Assembly (NCBI GenBank): GCA_963556695.1
Contig: CAUWAG010000007.1
Location: forward strand, 3,534,001-3,598,000
Reading direction: 5' to 3'
Length of the DNA stretch: 64,000 nt
Source of the DNA: Anthostomella pinea
Lineage: Eukaryota > Ascomycota > Sordariomycetes > Xylariales > Xylariaceae
The translations under genes were made by a program, and so were the position numbers. Under the pieces are notes generated by a model, which saw only the letters and a program-made list of their open reading frames with translations, ran no database searches and was not told where the DNA came from. Every line of letters starts with the position of its first letter. Within the stretch, counting starts at the first letter, position 1. Of the stretch, positions 52,588-63,326 are shown one piece after another.

Positions 52588-52803
52588 CAGATGTCGGGGA
52601 TGGGAAATGTTAGCGTCTCCATATACCAGGGGGCTCTGGGTCCGAATGTGATGGTATTTCGCACGCCATAACATAATGGGAAGTGACCAGCTCTACACCA
52701 CTCTGAGATTTCGTCGATCACCAAGTATATTCTGCGCACATCTAGCAGGCAAAGTACGGACCCATCATATGGAGCCGCTAACATTTGCCATCCCCGACAT
52801 CTG
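52588..52803. mobile_element. 216-bp MITE with 37-bp terminal inverted repeats and TA target duplication
   Basis: The left end CAGATGTCGGGGATGGGAAA (52588-52624) and the right end (52767-52803, reverse complement) match over 37 bp with two differences. TA flanks both sides (52586-52587 and 52804-52805). No transposase is encoded. Size and TA duplication fit a Tc1/mariner-type non-autonomous element. The ends differ from those of the Fot1-like element at 1740, so it would depend on a different transposase. Confidence 0.85.
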
Positions 52804-52805
52804 TA

Positions 52806-53145
52806 TGTTGAGTTAGCTCGAAAGGGGAAGCGGAACATCTCCAGCGTGACACATAAACCTGATGGCTTATCGCACAGTGATAGAGAACTTCTGATTCGTG
52901 CAACATCCCCAGGTTTCACCAAGTTCGACCACTCTCATTCACGATGAAAGGCCACCATTGCACTCCCTCTCCTCATCCACTCCCCTAAACCTGCAACAGC
53001 GCTAGAGCTGCTTGGGCGTTTGTATCTTCGGAGCCGGGAGCCCGCGAGACCACCGTTTCCCAGGGCTTCGGAACGTCCGCGGGCTTCGTGAAGATTACTC
53101 GAGATATGGACGACATCTATTGAGAGACTGGATCACGTCATGCTA
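52806..53145. other. Intergenic region, 340 bp
   Basis: 3' flank of the surface-protein gene. Nothing else seen. Confidence 0.4.
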
Positions 53146-54158
53146 CTACCAACTCGCACTGCCTGACAACTCTGCAGGCTCCGTGTACGCGCTCAGTTCG
53201 ACACGGCGTGTCTGCTCACTCAATTCAGTGCGGGGCCCCTGTTCGTCCAACTTCGGCGTATAACCTGATACCGGTGCCGTCTCGTTCCTTGCCCCTATTC
53301 CAGCGCGTTTTCTTCTGCCAATCTTGTAGGCCACGATGATGACGGCGACTATCAGAAGTGCACCAGCCGTCACCCCGACTCCGATGCCCGCTTTGGCGCC
53401 AGGAGTAAGATTGCGACTGCCAGTGCTGGGGCTGCTGGCAGAGGGGCTCGGGCTATCCAGAGACGAGGAAGAGCTCTCTGAAAGTATGGTAGCGCTATTC
53501 ACCAATCCGTTTGTGATAACTGGTGTCGATGAGCTGGAAACAGTAGATTCGCTTAGGGTGCTTGAGCTGGAAGCAGGAAATACTCCCAGAGTGGTGAAGC
53601 TGGAAGCAGTAGGTTCGTCTAGAGTGGTTGTAGCGATAACACTCCATGGCGGGTCTTGTGCCTTCCTGCGTATCACCACTCCTTCGGCGTAGACGATTTC
53701 CCCGGAGGCGAACAAGGAGGTAGTGCTGCCAATGCTGATACCGTCTTCTATGGTTTCATAAAAGTTGAGGGATAACGATGAGTCGCGGAGGAGAGTCGAA
53801 TGGCAGGCAGCATCATCAGCCCCCCGAGACACATAACAGTTGAATTCGCTTTACCATAGGGTTAGCGGTGAATCGACAACTGTGAATAAACCATGGCTGA
53901 CCTGGGACAGCATGTAGCCTGCGTGGTACCTGCGCCGACACCTGTAGTGCATGCATACGCGTATCCGAGCGGGCACACCCCTGGAGAGTAAAAGTATCCA
54001 GACGCCCGGGTGAAGCGGGTAGGTAGACACGAGGATGTGTTTGGCCAGTAAGTGCCGTATTGGAGCCAAGCGCCACTTGTATCCGATCCCAAGAAAGTAG
54101 TATCGCATGATGAGCCCCTCGGAGTATAGGCCGGGGTGAGGGGGCCTAGGTTGGACAT
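53146..54158 (-). CDS. Single-pass surface protein with Ser/Thr-rich ectodomain
   Basis: Two exons, 54158-53902 and 53848-53146, with a 53-nt intron (GTCAGC donor, CGCTAAC branch) give 319 residues. The N-terminal part is Cys-containing (SPGVCPLGYAYACTTG, ATCCPSEFNCYV), a pattern common in fungal extracellular proteins that begin MSNLGPLT and lack a classical cleavable signal. A long Ser/Thr-rich, probably O-glycosylated stretch follows. One membrane span (AGIGVGVTAGALLIVAVIIV) is followed by a basic stop-transfer KIGRRKR and a ~60-residue tail with repeated ELS segments. It resembles wall-stress-sensor-like or similar single-pass proteins in layout; no specific assignment. Confidence 0.75.
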
Positions 54159-54878
54159 GGTGTCAGGTGGAAGAGGACAAGAAAGAGTTTGGACTGGGAC
54201 TGGGACAGGGCAGCGAGTTGGGTTAAAAGGCGTATTTATTAAATAAGACCTTCCGGCCCCAAGGTCACACAGCCTTACGATGGCACTGTTGGAGTGGCTG
54301 CTTATGGTGGTATTGGGGGTCGTAACGTAGATACTGCGAAACGTGCGCAACGCCACCAAGGATCGGAGTACGACATGAACGCGTGGAAAGTGCAGTATCA
54401 GCGTTTTCCCAGTCACTGTTTCAGGCGTGAGGGTGTAACCTTTCAACTGTTTACTCTTCCTGGTTGTACTGGACCTCTGGTCACAACATGACTGCATGAC
54501 CGGTGGTCACACAACAGAATAACTCGATGAACGCTTGGGAATAGCATACAGGCAGGAGCTCATCAGTCATAGCTGAAATTAATCTAGGCATGTCCCCAAT
54601 GCTAGCACAAGCGATGAATCAAAGCAACACATTGAAGATCGTAGCATGACATCTCTATGCATCTAAATTGAAACATTCCTAGTCTGGCTATCTCGTGTAT
54701 CCTTCAAGCCCCTGTTGTAGACCCCAGGTAAAGAGGCCCTTAGAACGCCCGACGATGGCGATCAATCAAAGCTGCGACAGCCCTGGCATGCTACATCCCG
54801 ATTCAGTCCGCCTCTGTCAATCCAGCCACTCGGAACTCATGCCGTCAAACCCAAATGCTGTTCTCGCGCGCCTCCACC
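54159..54878. other. Intergenic region, ~720 bp
   Basis: Promoter of the surface-protein gene and 3' flank of CYP51A. Nothing else seen. Confidence 0.4.
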
Positions 54879-56423
54879 TCACGAAGCCTTACCAGAACGT
54901 CGCTCCCAACGAATCACAGCCGGCTGAGCCGGCCTCGAAAACAGCGACGTATAATCCGTCGGCGGAACCGTCGACTTCCCATCCAGCGTACCGAGCTTCA
55001 TATGTCTCACGATAGTCGAGATGATGGTAACGAGATTGACATAGGCGAACTTCTCGCCAATGCAGCGGTGGCGGCCCGCACCAAAGGGCAGGTACGCACT
55101 CCGTGTGCCCTTGGACATGACGCCGTAACCGTAGTCCACCATATCCTCCTCCGTCTCGACCTCGACGCGGCTGTCCCAGCGGTGCGGGTCCCAGACCATG
55201 GCGTTGGGGAAGTGCTCCTCGCTGAGGTGCATCACGATGGGTGATGCGACGAGCACCTTGTCAGCCGTGATGACGTAGTCGCTGTTGGGCACTGGCATTG
55301 GGTTCTTGACCTTGCGCATGAGCGAGTGGATGGACGAGTGGACGCGCAGCGTCTCCTTGACGACGTTCTGGAGGAGGGGGAGCTTATCGATGTCCGAGTG
55401 TTGGAGCGGTTGGGAGCCGTTGTATCCGAGGTTCTGCACCTGCTCATGGTACAATTCCTCGACCATGTCCGGCTGCGATGCCAGACGGAGCATGATCCAG
55501 GCGCTGGAGGACGACGATGAGTGCTGGCCCGCCATGAGCATCGTGATCATCATGTGCGCGATCTCCATGTCGGGGATTGCCTGTCCGTTCTTGTAGACGC
55601 AGCCCATCAAGTGCGAGATCATGTCGTCTTCCTCCATTATTGTGCCGACTCCCTTGCCATTACTGTTGTTCCTACGGCGGCTGATTATATCCTTGTATAT
55701 GGCGCCCATCTTGGCGTTTGCGGCGTCTCGTCGTCGATTCTGGGGGAGCGGTGCCCAGGGCATGAGGAAGTTGATCGGTCGGAAGCCAAGATCGAGGTCG
55801 TGGTAAAGCTCGGCAAATTCGGCGGTCAGCTTCTTCCTGACCTCGGCACCTTGGAGTGACCGGCTGGCTGTGAATATGGTGATTTCAGACATGGCGGCCG
55901 ATATATCGACCGTACCAGATGGTCCCTTGAACGCCGGGGCGGTCTTGAGATAGTCGAGGGTCTCTTTCTCGATCAGGGGAACGTGTGCTTTAAGTGCCTT
56001 CTGGGTGAGACCAAACTTGACGAACTTCTTCTGTTCCATAAGCTTCGCGTTTGGGCAATCGTAGACCACATCGCTGCCAAAGACGGGTATGGTCAGGGGG
56101 CCGTAGATCTCCTCGGCGTTGAGATCTTGAAGTTTGCCGTTGAGGATGAACTCGTTACCAGCAAGGCCAAGGTACACCGTCATCTTCTTGCCAAATAAGA
56201 TGAAGGTAAAGATGTCGCCATGCTTCCGTTGGCATTCCTTGTAGAAGTTGAAGGGATCCGTGCCGTACGAGATGGCGTTGCCGACGAAGGGAAACCAGTG
56301 AAAGACAAGAGGGGGGTCTGATTTCTTGTGAGGGAGCTGTTGCCAAAGTATATTGAAAGTGACCGAAACAAAGAGCAGTCCCAAGAAATAACCTAGGTAC
56401 TTGGTGGGCGTGTTGAGGTCCAT
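54879..56423 (-). CDS. CYP51A: Lanosterol/eburicol 14-alpha-demethylase, CYP51A type
   Basis: Single exon, ATG 56423 to TGA 54881-54879, 514 residues, the normal CYP51 length. An N-terminal membrane anchor lies at residues ~9-27, followed by PPLVFHWFPFVGNAISYGTD. Diagnostic segments: FGSDVVYDCPNAKLMEQKKF (substrate-recognition B-C region), the I-helix GQHSSSSSSAWIMLRLASQP, K-helix ExxR (KETLR), and the heme-binding FGAGRHRCIGEKFAYVNL with its axial Cys. The enzyme is an ER cytochrome P450 that removes the 14-alpha-methyl group in ergosterol synthesis and is the azole target. Internal segments (TVDISAAMSEITIFTASRSL, NFLMPWAPLPQN) are closer to my memory of CYP51A than CYP51B. It appears fully intact. 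A Gly/Asn-rich insertion near residue 260 (RRNNSNGKGVGT) lies in a normally variable loop. Confidence 0.93.
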   Translation of the reverse strand: MDLNTPTKYLGYFLGLLFVSVTFNILWQQLPHKKSDPPLVFHWFPFVGNAISYGTDPFNFYKECQRKHGDIFTFILFGKKMTVYLGLAGNEFILNGKLQDLNAEEIYGPLTIPVFGSDVVYDCPNAKLMEQKKFVKFGLTQKALKAHVPLIEKETLDYLKTAPAFKGPSGTVDISAAMSEITIFTASRSLQGAEVRKKLTAEFAELYHDLDLGFRPINFLMPWAPLPQNRRRDAANAKMGAIYKDIISRRRNNSNGKGVGTIMEEDDMISHLMGCVYKNGQAIPDMEIAHMMITMLMAGQHSSSSSSAWIMLRLASQPDMVEELYHEQVQNLGYNGSQPLQHSDIDKLPLLQNVVKETLRVHSSIHSLMRKVKNPMPVPNSDYVITADKVLVASPIVMHLSEEHFPNAMVWDPHRWDSRVEVETEEDMVDYGYGVMSKGTRSAYLPFGAGRHRCIGEKFAYVNLVTIISTIVRHMKLGTLDGKSTVPPTDYTSLFSRPAQPAVIRWERRSGKAS

Positions 56424-57534
56424 TCTTAGGTAGGGTTGCTACGTTTTGGCAGGCTGTGGTATAACCAGGAACAGTGAGGATGTGAGACGCCGCGAGGAAG
56501 ACACAGGTACTTCAGGGAGGAAATCAAGCGTAGGTAGCAAGGAAGTGGCGATGCAGAGGAAGAAACACGATGCCACGGCATGAACTTACTGGGCAAGAGC
56601 TCAACATCGAAGTAGGGGAGAACTGATATAAGTGAAAGCGGTAATGCCCAAACGGGACGGGCGTTGGTCTCGTATTCGTATTCCGAGGTACTTAGCTACC
56701 TACCTACGCACCGTACTCGCTCGCATAGGTAGGACACAACTGGGCCGCCAATCCTGGGCCTACCTAGGATATCAAAAGAGTCTAAGCTCCGCAGGCAGAT
56801 CTCAATACATATCTTCCGGAAGGTGCCTAAGGCACACAGATTTAATCTCGTCCATAAAGCTGGGTGTTCCCTCGAGGTACCTAGGTACTTCTATCTTGCC
56901 AGTTGCTGGGTACCTCAGGCACCTCCTGCCAGGCGCGTGCCGCCTGGCAAAGAGTGGGACACCCGACTTTACAGCACACACACTCACCCCTCTAATCAAC
57001 CACCAGGCAACCCTTCAGAATCTCGCCTTCAACCTTTTCTTGTGCACAACACCGAGTGCCAAATTTTCCTCCGCACACATCACAGGTCCAGGGGGACATC
57101 TCACCTACCGGCCCGCCAATCGACGGGACGGCAAGATTCAGAGAAAGAAAGCACTGCAGAAGCACTGGACTGCAGAGCACTCAAGAAAGGTATTGATCGA
57201 TCCGTCCATTTTGTTGACACGATGCATACACTGGACATTTCACCAGTTCAGTTCTTTTCCCAGTGCACGTAGCCCTGGTGGTTATGCAAAAATTTCCTCA
57301 TTTTTCTTCGCCTGCAACCTTCCCTAGCACCTTCAGCACGTCAGCTAACAGTGAACTCAAATAAGGTCGACAACACAGCAACATCCGAAGCACATCATGG
57401 AAATCTCGGAAGCCCAAGCGCGAAAATGGGAGAGTAATGGAGGTCCTCTGTACTTTGAGACCCTCTACTTCGTCCAGGAGCGCATGAAGGATTGACCCAC
57501 CCGCCTGTCCGAGTACTGGGACCGCGAGGCAGAG
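56424..57534. other. Divergent intergenic region, ~1.1 kb
   Basis: Promoter of CYP51A and leader of the gene at 57535. Contains repeated ACCTAGGTAC/TACCTACC strings (56690-56930). Sterol-response (SRE-like) sites could not be assigned with confidence. No gene supported. Confidence 0.4.
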
Positions 57535-58515
57535 ATGCGCAGAGTTGAGACCGGTCAACTTCCCATCGCAAGATCAACCGATCAGTATGCTTCTAACTCA
57601 CTCAACCCGCTCATCCTCGGCACTCTGCGGAAACAGCGCATCGGCACCGAATTTCACGGATTCATGCACCTACCCATCGAACTCCGGAATCTCATCTACA
57701 AACACCTCCTCATCCAAGTCACCGTCTTCGTGCCCAGGGTCGGTCTCAATTACGATGTAAGCTACGATTCACGTCGCACCATGGACTGGGTTGAGCGTCG
57801 CTACAGCCGTTATGCCGACATACCACACGACTGGGGCAAGCTCTATGAGGCCGGAAAGCGCATTGGCCTGATCTCAGGTGCGAGTCAGACTGTGTTCTAC
57901 GGTCGTAACCGGTTCGTGTTTCCCTACGGAGATTTCAGTTTCACAGAGGATAATATCTGGGGGCCCTTACCAGAGTACCGCCAGATTCACACTCTGCTGC
58001 GCGATGTCAGTATATCGTTCGACATGCGCGACTGTCGACGCAAGGATTACTGTCCCATGACGAATCGATATCGGTATGGCGTCGTGGCTCAGGAAGACGC
58101 GGAAGATTCGCAGGGAAACGTTCCTGCTGCACCCACTGTCGCGCGTCAGACGTACTTGGAGCTGGTTCACAATGGGATCAAGTGGACCACGGAGGAGGCA
58201 TTCATGGGGCAGATCTATGTACTGCATAAGATGGAACTGAATAGGTTGCAGCTCGATCTCGAGGAGTGCTATTACGCCATGGGATGCTGCTGGATGGTAA
58301 AAGACGTACTTGATGAGTTCATCAATGTCGTTTGGGAAGGTCAACTCAGCGTCTTGGAGATAATGGGATGGAAAAACGACGCAGAGAAGCAGATGATCGA
58401 GAAGAAAGTGCAGGGAATGAGATGGGGTGGCATCCGGGCCAGCATCGTGTTTGTCGGCATTTCAACCACAGAAGCCCGCGCTGCCCGCAAACTTGCATAT
58501 GCAGCGCAAAACTGA
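57535..58515 (+). CDS. 2EXR/F-box-like domain protein
   Basis: ATG 57535 gives 326 residues without introns. Residues ~42-60 read FMHLPIELRNLIYKHLLIQ, the LPxELRxxIY signature of the large fungal 2EXR/F-box-like family. The segment SQTVFYGRNRFVFPYGD is the usual follow-on where these proteins describe an outlying strand. The rest is an alpha/beta scaffold with Trp-rich helices. Members are thought to act as scaffold or SCF-like adaptors, with targets unknown. Start choice rests on the first ATG; an upstream exon is possible. Confidence 0.75.
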   Translation: MRRVETGQLPIARSTDQYASNSLNPLILGTLRKQRIGTEFHGFMHLPIELRNLIYKHLLIQVTVFVPRVGLNYDVSYDSRRTMDWVERRYSRYADIPHDWGKLYEAGKRIGLISGASQTVFYGRNRFVFPYGDFSFTEDNIWGPLPEYRQIHTLLRDVSISFDMRDCRRKDYCPMTNRYRYGVVAQEDAEDSQGNVPAAPTVARQTYLELVHNGIKWTTEEAFMGQIYVLHKMELNRLQLDLEECYYAMGCCWMVKDVLDEFINVVWEGQLSVLEIMGWKNDAEKQMIEKKVQGMRWGGIRASIVFVGISTTEARAARKLAYAAQN

Positions 58516-59376
58516 GCGGACGCAAACCACACGCGGTCGTACGGGACTCAGAGAAGTGATTCTGGAGGGAAGAGACAGCTGCAAGACACGGTTTGACACC
58601 GAGCAGAACATAATGTAGCACATGTACTTATAGCAAGCAAATCAGACCCATTTCGCAAATGCGTCCTTTCCTACTCCCGCGCAAGTATCGTTTGGGTACT
58701 TCACCACAATGCAGAGACAACATGTAAGCCTTAGGTAACTTACAGCCGCTAGGCAAAGTTCAGATCCAAGGATAAAGGGCAGAACTGCAGCGTTCGCCTC
58801 CACCTCAGCATCAATTCCCAGCAGCGTAATGGAAACAGCAATGCCCGAAGCCGACCACATTCCCAAACACTGAAACCGGCGGTCAGGACCAGCTACCGAG
58901 AATACTCACATAGCGATGTGACCTGCCCAAAAATCCCTGAGACGTGTTTACCGAAGTTGTGACACGGCATGCTATGCATTGGAGAGGAGGATGATGGTGC
59001 AATGCGCCTCTACACAGAGGCCGTACCCAACAGCTATCTCCAATACCTCACTAGCATTCGACCAGTAACCTGGAGATTCTTATCACTGGCGTCGTTCAAG
59101 CCAATGAGCCGATGTGTATGGTCGTAGGGTACGAGAAACACGAAAAGTGGTGGGTACACATAGGCCCCGGCAAGAGACCACACGAGGCATACATAAGAAA
59201 CTCATATTGGATATCTACCAGATCTATCAATGCGAAGTACCCGAATGGCCACACGCTTAAATCCGCCCCCGTCGAAAGCAACCATCACAACAGACATGAA
59301 GCACAACTCCACATCTCGAACACCGCTCGATGCAACATAACAGGCCTTTGCGCAATGGATTCCTACCACCCTCGTC
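58516..59376. other. Convergent intergenic region, ~860 bp
   Basis: Minus-strand frames near 58642-58866 and 59096-59281 are hydrophobic and could be remains of a membrane protein, but I cannot join them or assign a family. Confidence 0.35.
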
Positions 59377-62300
59377 CTAGCCAGTCAAGTATAGTCTTCG
59401 CTTTGCCATCATCTCAGGGCCGTGTTTAGCTTGAAGACGCTTGAGCTCCTTCGCGCGCTTCTTCTCCTCCTTCACAGCCTTGGGTGGATTCTTAGAGTCC
59501 ACCAACAAAAGCGACTCATCGTCGCGCTGCGTCCAAACACCAGATGTCCGCTGTGGAAGACCCTCCCCACGCTTGAGTATCTCCATGACGTGGCCTGCAT
59601 TGCCTATATGCCATGTCGTTGCCTTCAATGCGCGAACGACGATATCATTGGGATACCCAAGCGAGAGAAAGCGGTCGATGATTTCATCTGCTTTATCTTT
59701 AATAGGGGTAGGTGCTCTGCTAGGACCGGGTTCCGGGCTCCTCTGGGGGGAAGCCTGAGGCTTGGGCTGAGGCGCAGGCGTCTTAGATAATGCTTTTGTC
59801 TGGGAAGCTTTGCGGACCCAGGTTTTCGGAAGAGAGCGGCGAATCGGCTGTGCTGCTTTCAAACTCGCTGAAGGGGGGCCGCTATTTCTGGGCCTGACAA
59901 CACCCTCTGATTCCTCGCCGGACTCGTCTCGCAGGAATGGATTGCGTGCAACGCGCTGCGACTTCGTTCCGGTATGCGGGGGTTCAAAGTCGTCCGGAAT
60001 CTCCGAGGACCTCGCATCAGACTCTTGCTGGAGCTGCTGAGATGGCGTTATGTTCATCTGAGACTCTTCTTCTGCCTCATCGAAGGCGAATCTCTGGGTT
60101 TCAGGATCAAAACCGAAATCCTGCGTCTCTGGTTCAACGATACGCTTCCGGGTACGAGGCATGGCTGGTAGCTCCTGAAGTTCGTCGCGTGTCTCATCAT
60201 CGTCGTCCTGAACACCAGCGTTTGGCTGGTGCGGTTCTCGAAAATGGGACATACTGCCAGTAGCCACAAACGAACGGTTCGCAGTAGGTGTTGTCTCAAG
60301 ATCAGGGTAGAGGGCCACAGTCGAGCGTTTCGCAGTAGGTGTCGTCTCAAGATCAGAGTAGGGGCGTAAAGGAGAAGTCCCGTTCTTTTCGTCGGGAGTT
60401 GACGGCACCTCGCCGTTACGATCCAACCTCCTGCGCTTATGGGGGGACTGAGGGTAGGAATGATCCGAGAAGTTGTTGGCTGCACCGAAGGACCGTTTCA
60501 ACGAAGGTATAGGCGGGGATGATGGCAAAGGCTCTTCGGTGGCTGCAGGGGCATCATCGTCATCTTGACCTTCTTCTTCGTTGTCCGTATCCTCGAAATC
60601 TAGCAAAGTGTTCTCGAAGCCTGCCAGATTATCCTGGTAGCATTGTCGAAGTTCGTCGGGGACTGTTTCCCATTCGATCCAATTGAAACCTAGATTTTCC
60701 GCGATTTGCTGCCAATCACGTTCTTCGGGAAGCATTTTCGTGGACTGGACCGCCCGCCAAAGGTCCCAAAGCTCGACAACCCGGCCCCTGATACTTGGCC
60801 ATGGTGTGACGTGGACGTCTGCGTTTTCCAAGTAGAGCCTATAGTCCCTGTAGAACTGATTCTCATTAGAGTACCAAGTCTGACTGGCGTAAGAGGTTTC
60901 AGACTCAGGAATAGCTGGAGACGAATGTGAAGTAGGCGCGTGGCCGTTATCCCGGCCTACATGATCCGTCTCAGGCTCAGGTTCAGGTTCATCACGAGGC
61001 TCCAGGTTCTCCTCGGCCGAGCTTTGCGGTGGTTGATGGGGGTCCGGCATCTCAGACTGGGTTTCATTCCTATCTGGATTCGTCGCAGCTCTGGGGTGAG
61101 GTGTTGCAGTGACCGGCCGTGGCACGGGCGTCGCATCTTGTTGCGGCCTGTCGACCTCAGCCAGCTTCTCGGGTTTTCTTGTCTGCGACGCCCGCTCCTT
61201 GTCTATATTGGGTTTAGGCTGCTTGATCGTCGGCTTGCTGGGGCTCACATAGTCACTCAATAGCAGACCATTTTGAGCCTGGTCTTTCCACTGCTCGACC
61301 TGGCTCTTATGTGCTGGGCATACATGCTTCAGCCAACGATCCCTCCAAGACTGCCAGGAGTGATGTGGGAACTATCACGAGATCAGCAGACGGTAGAGAA
61401 CGGTAGAGAAAGGGGACTGTCAGAGAGAAAGGGCATCGGGCGAGAAAAGGGGGATGTTTGTACTAACATCACCAGCAAGGTCTATGTAGACCTTGTTGCC
61501 CGATATCGGCTTGCGTTGCCGGATACACTCCCTCACATGTGCTATCAACACATTGTCCTCCTCTTGGGTATACCCGGCCCTAGTCCGAGCCGAGCCAGGA
61601 CTCTGGGTGGACGAAGGCCTAGCAGGAGCTGCTGGCAGCTGCCAAGCAGGAGGTGAAGGGGGAAGTGATGTGGGTTGGCCGGGTTGCGTGGGCCGTGCTG
61701 GGGACGGCTCCCCATCGGCAGATGCAGGACGTGGAAGAAACTTTAGCCTTTTAACCCAGCGATCTCGCCATGACTGATGGGTATGATGCGGATGCTTTGG
61801 TACTTGTTAGAAAGCGATGAATACCACGCTATAACATGATGGAAACACACCTGGGCTTCAAAGTCTTGGTAAATGGCGAGTCCAGCTGTGCTCACACCCT
61901 CGCGCTCCTTTTGAATGACATACTGCGTCAATATCTTGTCATCTTCAGGCGTGAATTTGTTTCTGGTCATCTTCGGCCCCTTAGCCGTAGCCGAAGCGCT
62001 CCTAGCAGCAGATGAAGCGCCTGGCGGAGCGGCGGGTGATGTGCACAAGTAGTCATCTTTCCTCGCGAGGGAACCTTCCTCGAGGGCATCTTTGATGAGT
62101 TGAAATGAGTAAGACCCAGGTGGTGCAAACTTCTTGGTCGGGTTGGAGATGAGGTAGTCGGCATTCTTCTCTAGTGGAACGACCTTGCCTCCATTGGCCT
62201 GTCTGAGATCAGCCGACAAGTCCAAGTCCAAGTCCAAGTCCAAGCCCGATGTGAAGGGTTTGTCAGTGGCTTCATACCTCGATATTCTGAATACAGGTAG

Positions 62301-62406
62301 TGCGATGGGGGACTTTGTATCCAACCCAGAACTTCAAATCCTTGAACAGGGTGCCTCCGCCCCCGTTCTGGGCGACGACGCCCTCGGAGACAATATCACC
62401 AGACAT
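59377..62406 (-). CDS. RAP1: RAP1 telomere protein (BRCT - Myb - Myb-like - RCT)
   Basis: Four exons: 62406-62278, 62198-61851, 61794-61468, 61371-59377. All junctions are phase 0 and total 932 residues. The first ~100 residues form a BRCT-like domain (GGTLFKDLKFWVGYKVP, ANGGKVVPLEKNADYLIS, PPGSYSFQLIKDALEEG). A first Myb unit (NKFTPEDDKILTQYV ... HPHHTHQSWRDRWVKRLKF) spans exons 2-3, and a second (YTQEEDNVLIAHVRECI ... HHSWQSWRDRWLKHVCP) spans exons 3-4. A domain with WPSIRGRVVELWDLWRAVQS and WQQIAENLGFNWIEWETVPD follows, ARID-like in pattern. A long acidic/basic disordered region leads to the C-terminal RCT domain (DEIIDRFLSLGYPNDIVVRA) used for protein contacts. RAP1 binds shelterin partners or telomeric DNA and protects chromosome ends. 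The first intron holds a short GGACTT microsatellite. The stop is TAG. Confidence 0.9.
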
Positions 62407-63056
62407 TGCTGCTAACCCGACATCAACCCTAGGGTTACAGTACTCCAACAGGCTGGGTTTTGGCGTCCAGGGAGGCTCCAAATGGAGAAAAACAGGAAGG
62501 CAGGATGTGCCTTGCTGGATAAGTCGTGCAAATATGCCTTGGATCAGATGAGATGTTTCCTTTCTGCGTGACTGCAGCGGCGGTGTTTGGTGGTGATGTA
62601 TATAAGGTGCTCAAGAGTCCATCGAGTCTCTCAAAGGTACTAGTAAGTTCGCCGTGCTGCCTATTCGCATGTTCGTGTTGAGAACTTCAATGATCAGGAT
62701 CTTAGGGACGTGAATGGATTCGTGGTTCCATCGCCACTGAGAGTACGTCGGGGGTAGACGTTCTTATCTGTCGCTGGGGGGAGGTCAGGCAGAGGGAAGT
62801 CCCGTGAAAAGCGTTGCATGAAACACAGACGCGGGATGGGGAATCGCGGTTTCTCATGTCTCGGATACCTAATCACGTGGAATGATCAATTGCATTCCTA
62901 GGATGCATTTAAAGGGGTGCTAAGAGTAGTGCGAGGCACAACTGTCGGCTGACCTCTGCCACCTGTTTCCGGGCTGTCAGCGAGCCTGCATGACTCCAGC
63001 ACAGCCTCAAATAAGCAACATTCCAACCACAAGATCACCACTTCAGCCTCACCCGG
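62407..63056. other. Intergenic region, ~650 bp, upstream of RAP1
   Basis: Contains the RAP1 promoter. Nothing else seen. Confidence 0.4.
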
Positions 63057-63254
63057 TCACCTCAGCTGGTGTTTGTGTACGTACTGCTGCTGACTTTGTT
63101 TGGCTTCTCTTATCATTTGTAATTGAATTGCTTGCTCGGTATAGGTACACATGAGCTTGTCTTCTTCTTGATTCTTCACTTCATTCCCCGTGGCTGTCTC
63201 AGATGGATTCGCACGGGCGCTTGGCTTTGACCACCATCTTGCGAACACGTTCAT
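63057..63254 (-). CDS. Short frame, uncertain small protein
   Basis: An ATG at 63254 opens 65 codons (MNVFARWWSKPSARANPSET.., ending EAKQSQQQYVHKHQLR). It is polar, with a Gln-rich end and no domain. It is divergent from the SWF1 gene with only 72 bp between the starts, so it may instead be part of that promoter. Confidence 0.3.
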   Translation of the reverse strand: MNVFARWWSKPSARANPSETATGNEVKNQEEDKLMCTYTEQAIQLQMIREAKQSQQQYVHKHQLR

Positions 63255-63326
63255 GATCGCAAACCGCGGACTTTAGCACCACAATTACAGATTCATATAC
63301 AGGCGGCTGGTCGAGGCACCATCACG

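Noticed and set aside
62210..62250. LDLDLDL repeat as part of RAP1
   Set aside because: It lies in the first intron (62277-62199); splicing joins the two halves of the BRCT-like domain cleanly.
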